Shown: one piece after another, positions 63,673 through 64,000 of the stretch
Numbering within the stretch: the first letter of the stretch is position 1
Layout: every line of letters starts with the position of its first letter
Assembly: GCA_021801705.1 (NCBI GenBank)
Contig: JAJYXP010000046.1
Coordinates: 1-64,000 of the forward strand
Length of the DNA stretch: 64,000 nucleotides
Origin: Pseudomonadota bacterium
GTDB lineage: Bacteria > Pseudomonadota > Gammaproteobacteria > Burkholderiales > Sulfuricellaceae
Direction of reading: 5' to 3'
Made by a program: the position numbers and the translations under genes
Notes under the pieces: model-generated
The model's input: the letters and a program-made list of their open reading frames with translations, nothing else
What the model was told of the DNA's origin: nothing
Database searches by the model: none

Positions 63673-63840
63673 ATGAAACACGACAGGCAATCATCAAGAA
63701 TGCGAAGCAGCCATCGAAGCAGTGAAGCATCGTATACCCCAAAGGATTCCGATTCCCTGCGGGATGAAGCGCGTGCGGAATCGCATCATGCCATGATGCA
63801 TACAGAACACATCATCCGTGGAGTTTCCCGTGGCCGATAA
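63673..63840 (+). CDS. Doubtful His/Ser-rich small open frame
   Basis: 55 residues ([20 protein letters not shown] and [20 protein letters not shown]), overlapping the cheY start by 11 bases. Very Ser/His/Arg-rich with no recognised family. The gap it fills is otherwise empty (about 165 bases). More likely spurious than real. Confidence 0.2.
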   Translation: MKHDRQSSRMRSSHRSSEASYTPKDSDSLRDEARAESHHAMMHTEHIIRGVSRGR

Positions 63841-64000
63841 GAACATGAAGTTCCTGATTGTCGATGATTTTTCAACGATGCGACGGATCTTGCGCAATTT
63901 GCTGAAAGAACTGGAATTCACCAATGCCGATGAGGCCGAGGACGGCGTGGTTGCGCTCAGCAAACTGCGCAACGGCAAGTTCGATTTCGTGGTCAGCGAC
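63830..64000 (+). CDS. cheY: Chemotaxis response regulator CheY (cut by window end)
   Basis: The 57 visible residues from GTG 63830 read [20 protein letters not shown], then [22 protein letters not shown] and FDFVVSD, matching enteric CheY almost residue by residue (acidic pair in VDD, phospho-acceptor Asp at the end of FVVSD). GGAG is six bases upstream. The receiver output binds FliM. The rest lies outside the window. Confidence 0.97.
   Translation, partial: MADKNMKFLIVDDFSTMRRILRNLLKELEFTNADEAEDGVVALSKLRNGKFDFVVSD

Noticed and set aside
1-64000. CRISPR arrays, tRNA and rRNA genes
   Set aside because: No regularly spaced repeats with unique spacers and no tRNA or rRNA signature were recognised by eye; a covariance search would be needed to be certain.

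Overview
The window is a 64-kb piece of a proteobacterial chromosome, most likely a betaproteobacterium of the Nitrosomonadales/Sulfuricella-Gallionella type. This rests on gene content and order: FlhF/FlhG/FliA/MotC/MotD flagellar block, FleS/FleR sigma-54 cascade, IscR-IscS-IscU-IscA-HscB-HscA-Fdx-IscX, a class II ribonucleotide reductase, and BamC-DapA. The assignment is inference; no rRNA or tRNA gene is present to anchor it.

Layout: 1-98 is the end of an IS5-type transposase. 225-3314 (minus) holds guaA and guaB. 3484-5083 carries two small exported proteins and rnfH-ratA. 5141-8023 (plus) is smpB followed by the molybdopterin genes mobB, moeA, moaD, moaE. 8058-17043 is a flagellar region: flgM-flgN behind a near-perfect sigma-28 promoter, then flhB-flhA-flhF-flhG-fliA-motC-motD on minus. 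17189-23984 (minus) is a complete isc operon with a second cysteine desulfurase, preceded by cysE and trmJ. suhB (plus) closes this core block.

26461-36916 is an accessory island between suhB and mutS. Its core is a tightly coupled six-gene operon: a PLD-SNF2 helicase, a DUF433/DUF5615 toxin-antitoxin pair, a large adenine-specific DNA methyltransferase of the Eco57I/PglX kind, a DprA-like SLOG protein and a protein with an HEPN-like Rx4H motif. Gene fragments lie on both sides. This looks like a phage-defence system that does not fit a class I can name with certainty; it is the main candidate for a novel system.

37016-46720 is housekeeping: mutS, a SlyD-like FKBP, bcp, a small lipoprotein, a metallo-beta-lactamase-fold hydrolase, bamC, dapA and nrdJ. 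46813-61459 (minus) is the second flagellar cluster in two operons, fliEFGHIJK and fliLMNOPQR, separated by a terminator. The first has a sigma-54-type promoter, matching the FleR-like activator and FleS-like kinase encoded just upstream. 61762-64000 (plus) begins a chemotaxis cluster with two cheV genes and the start of cheY.

Short repeats are scattered through the window: inverted-repeat elements at 9097, 19619 and 48157, and two repeats that have entered coding sequence in frame (the methyltransferase at 32690 and the N-terminus of dapA at 44474). Two IscR-type operators can be read upstream of iscR and cysE; the first overlaps the cysE stop codon. Starts were moved inward from the longest open frame wherever an ATG with a Shine-Dalgarno sequence and family N-termini supported it.
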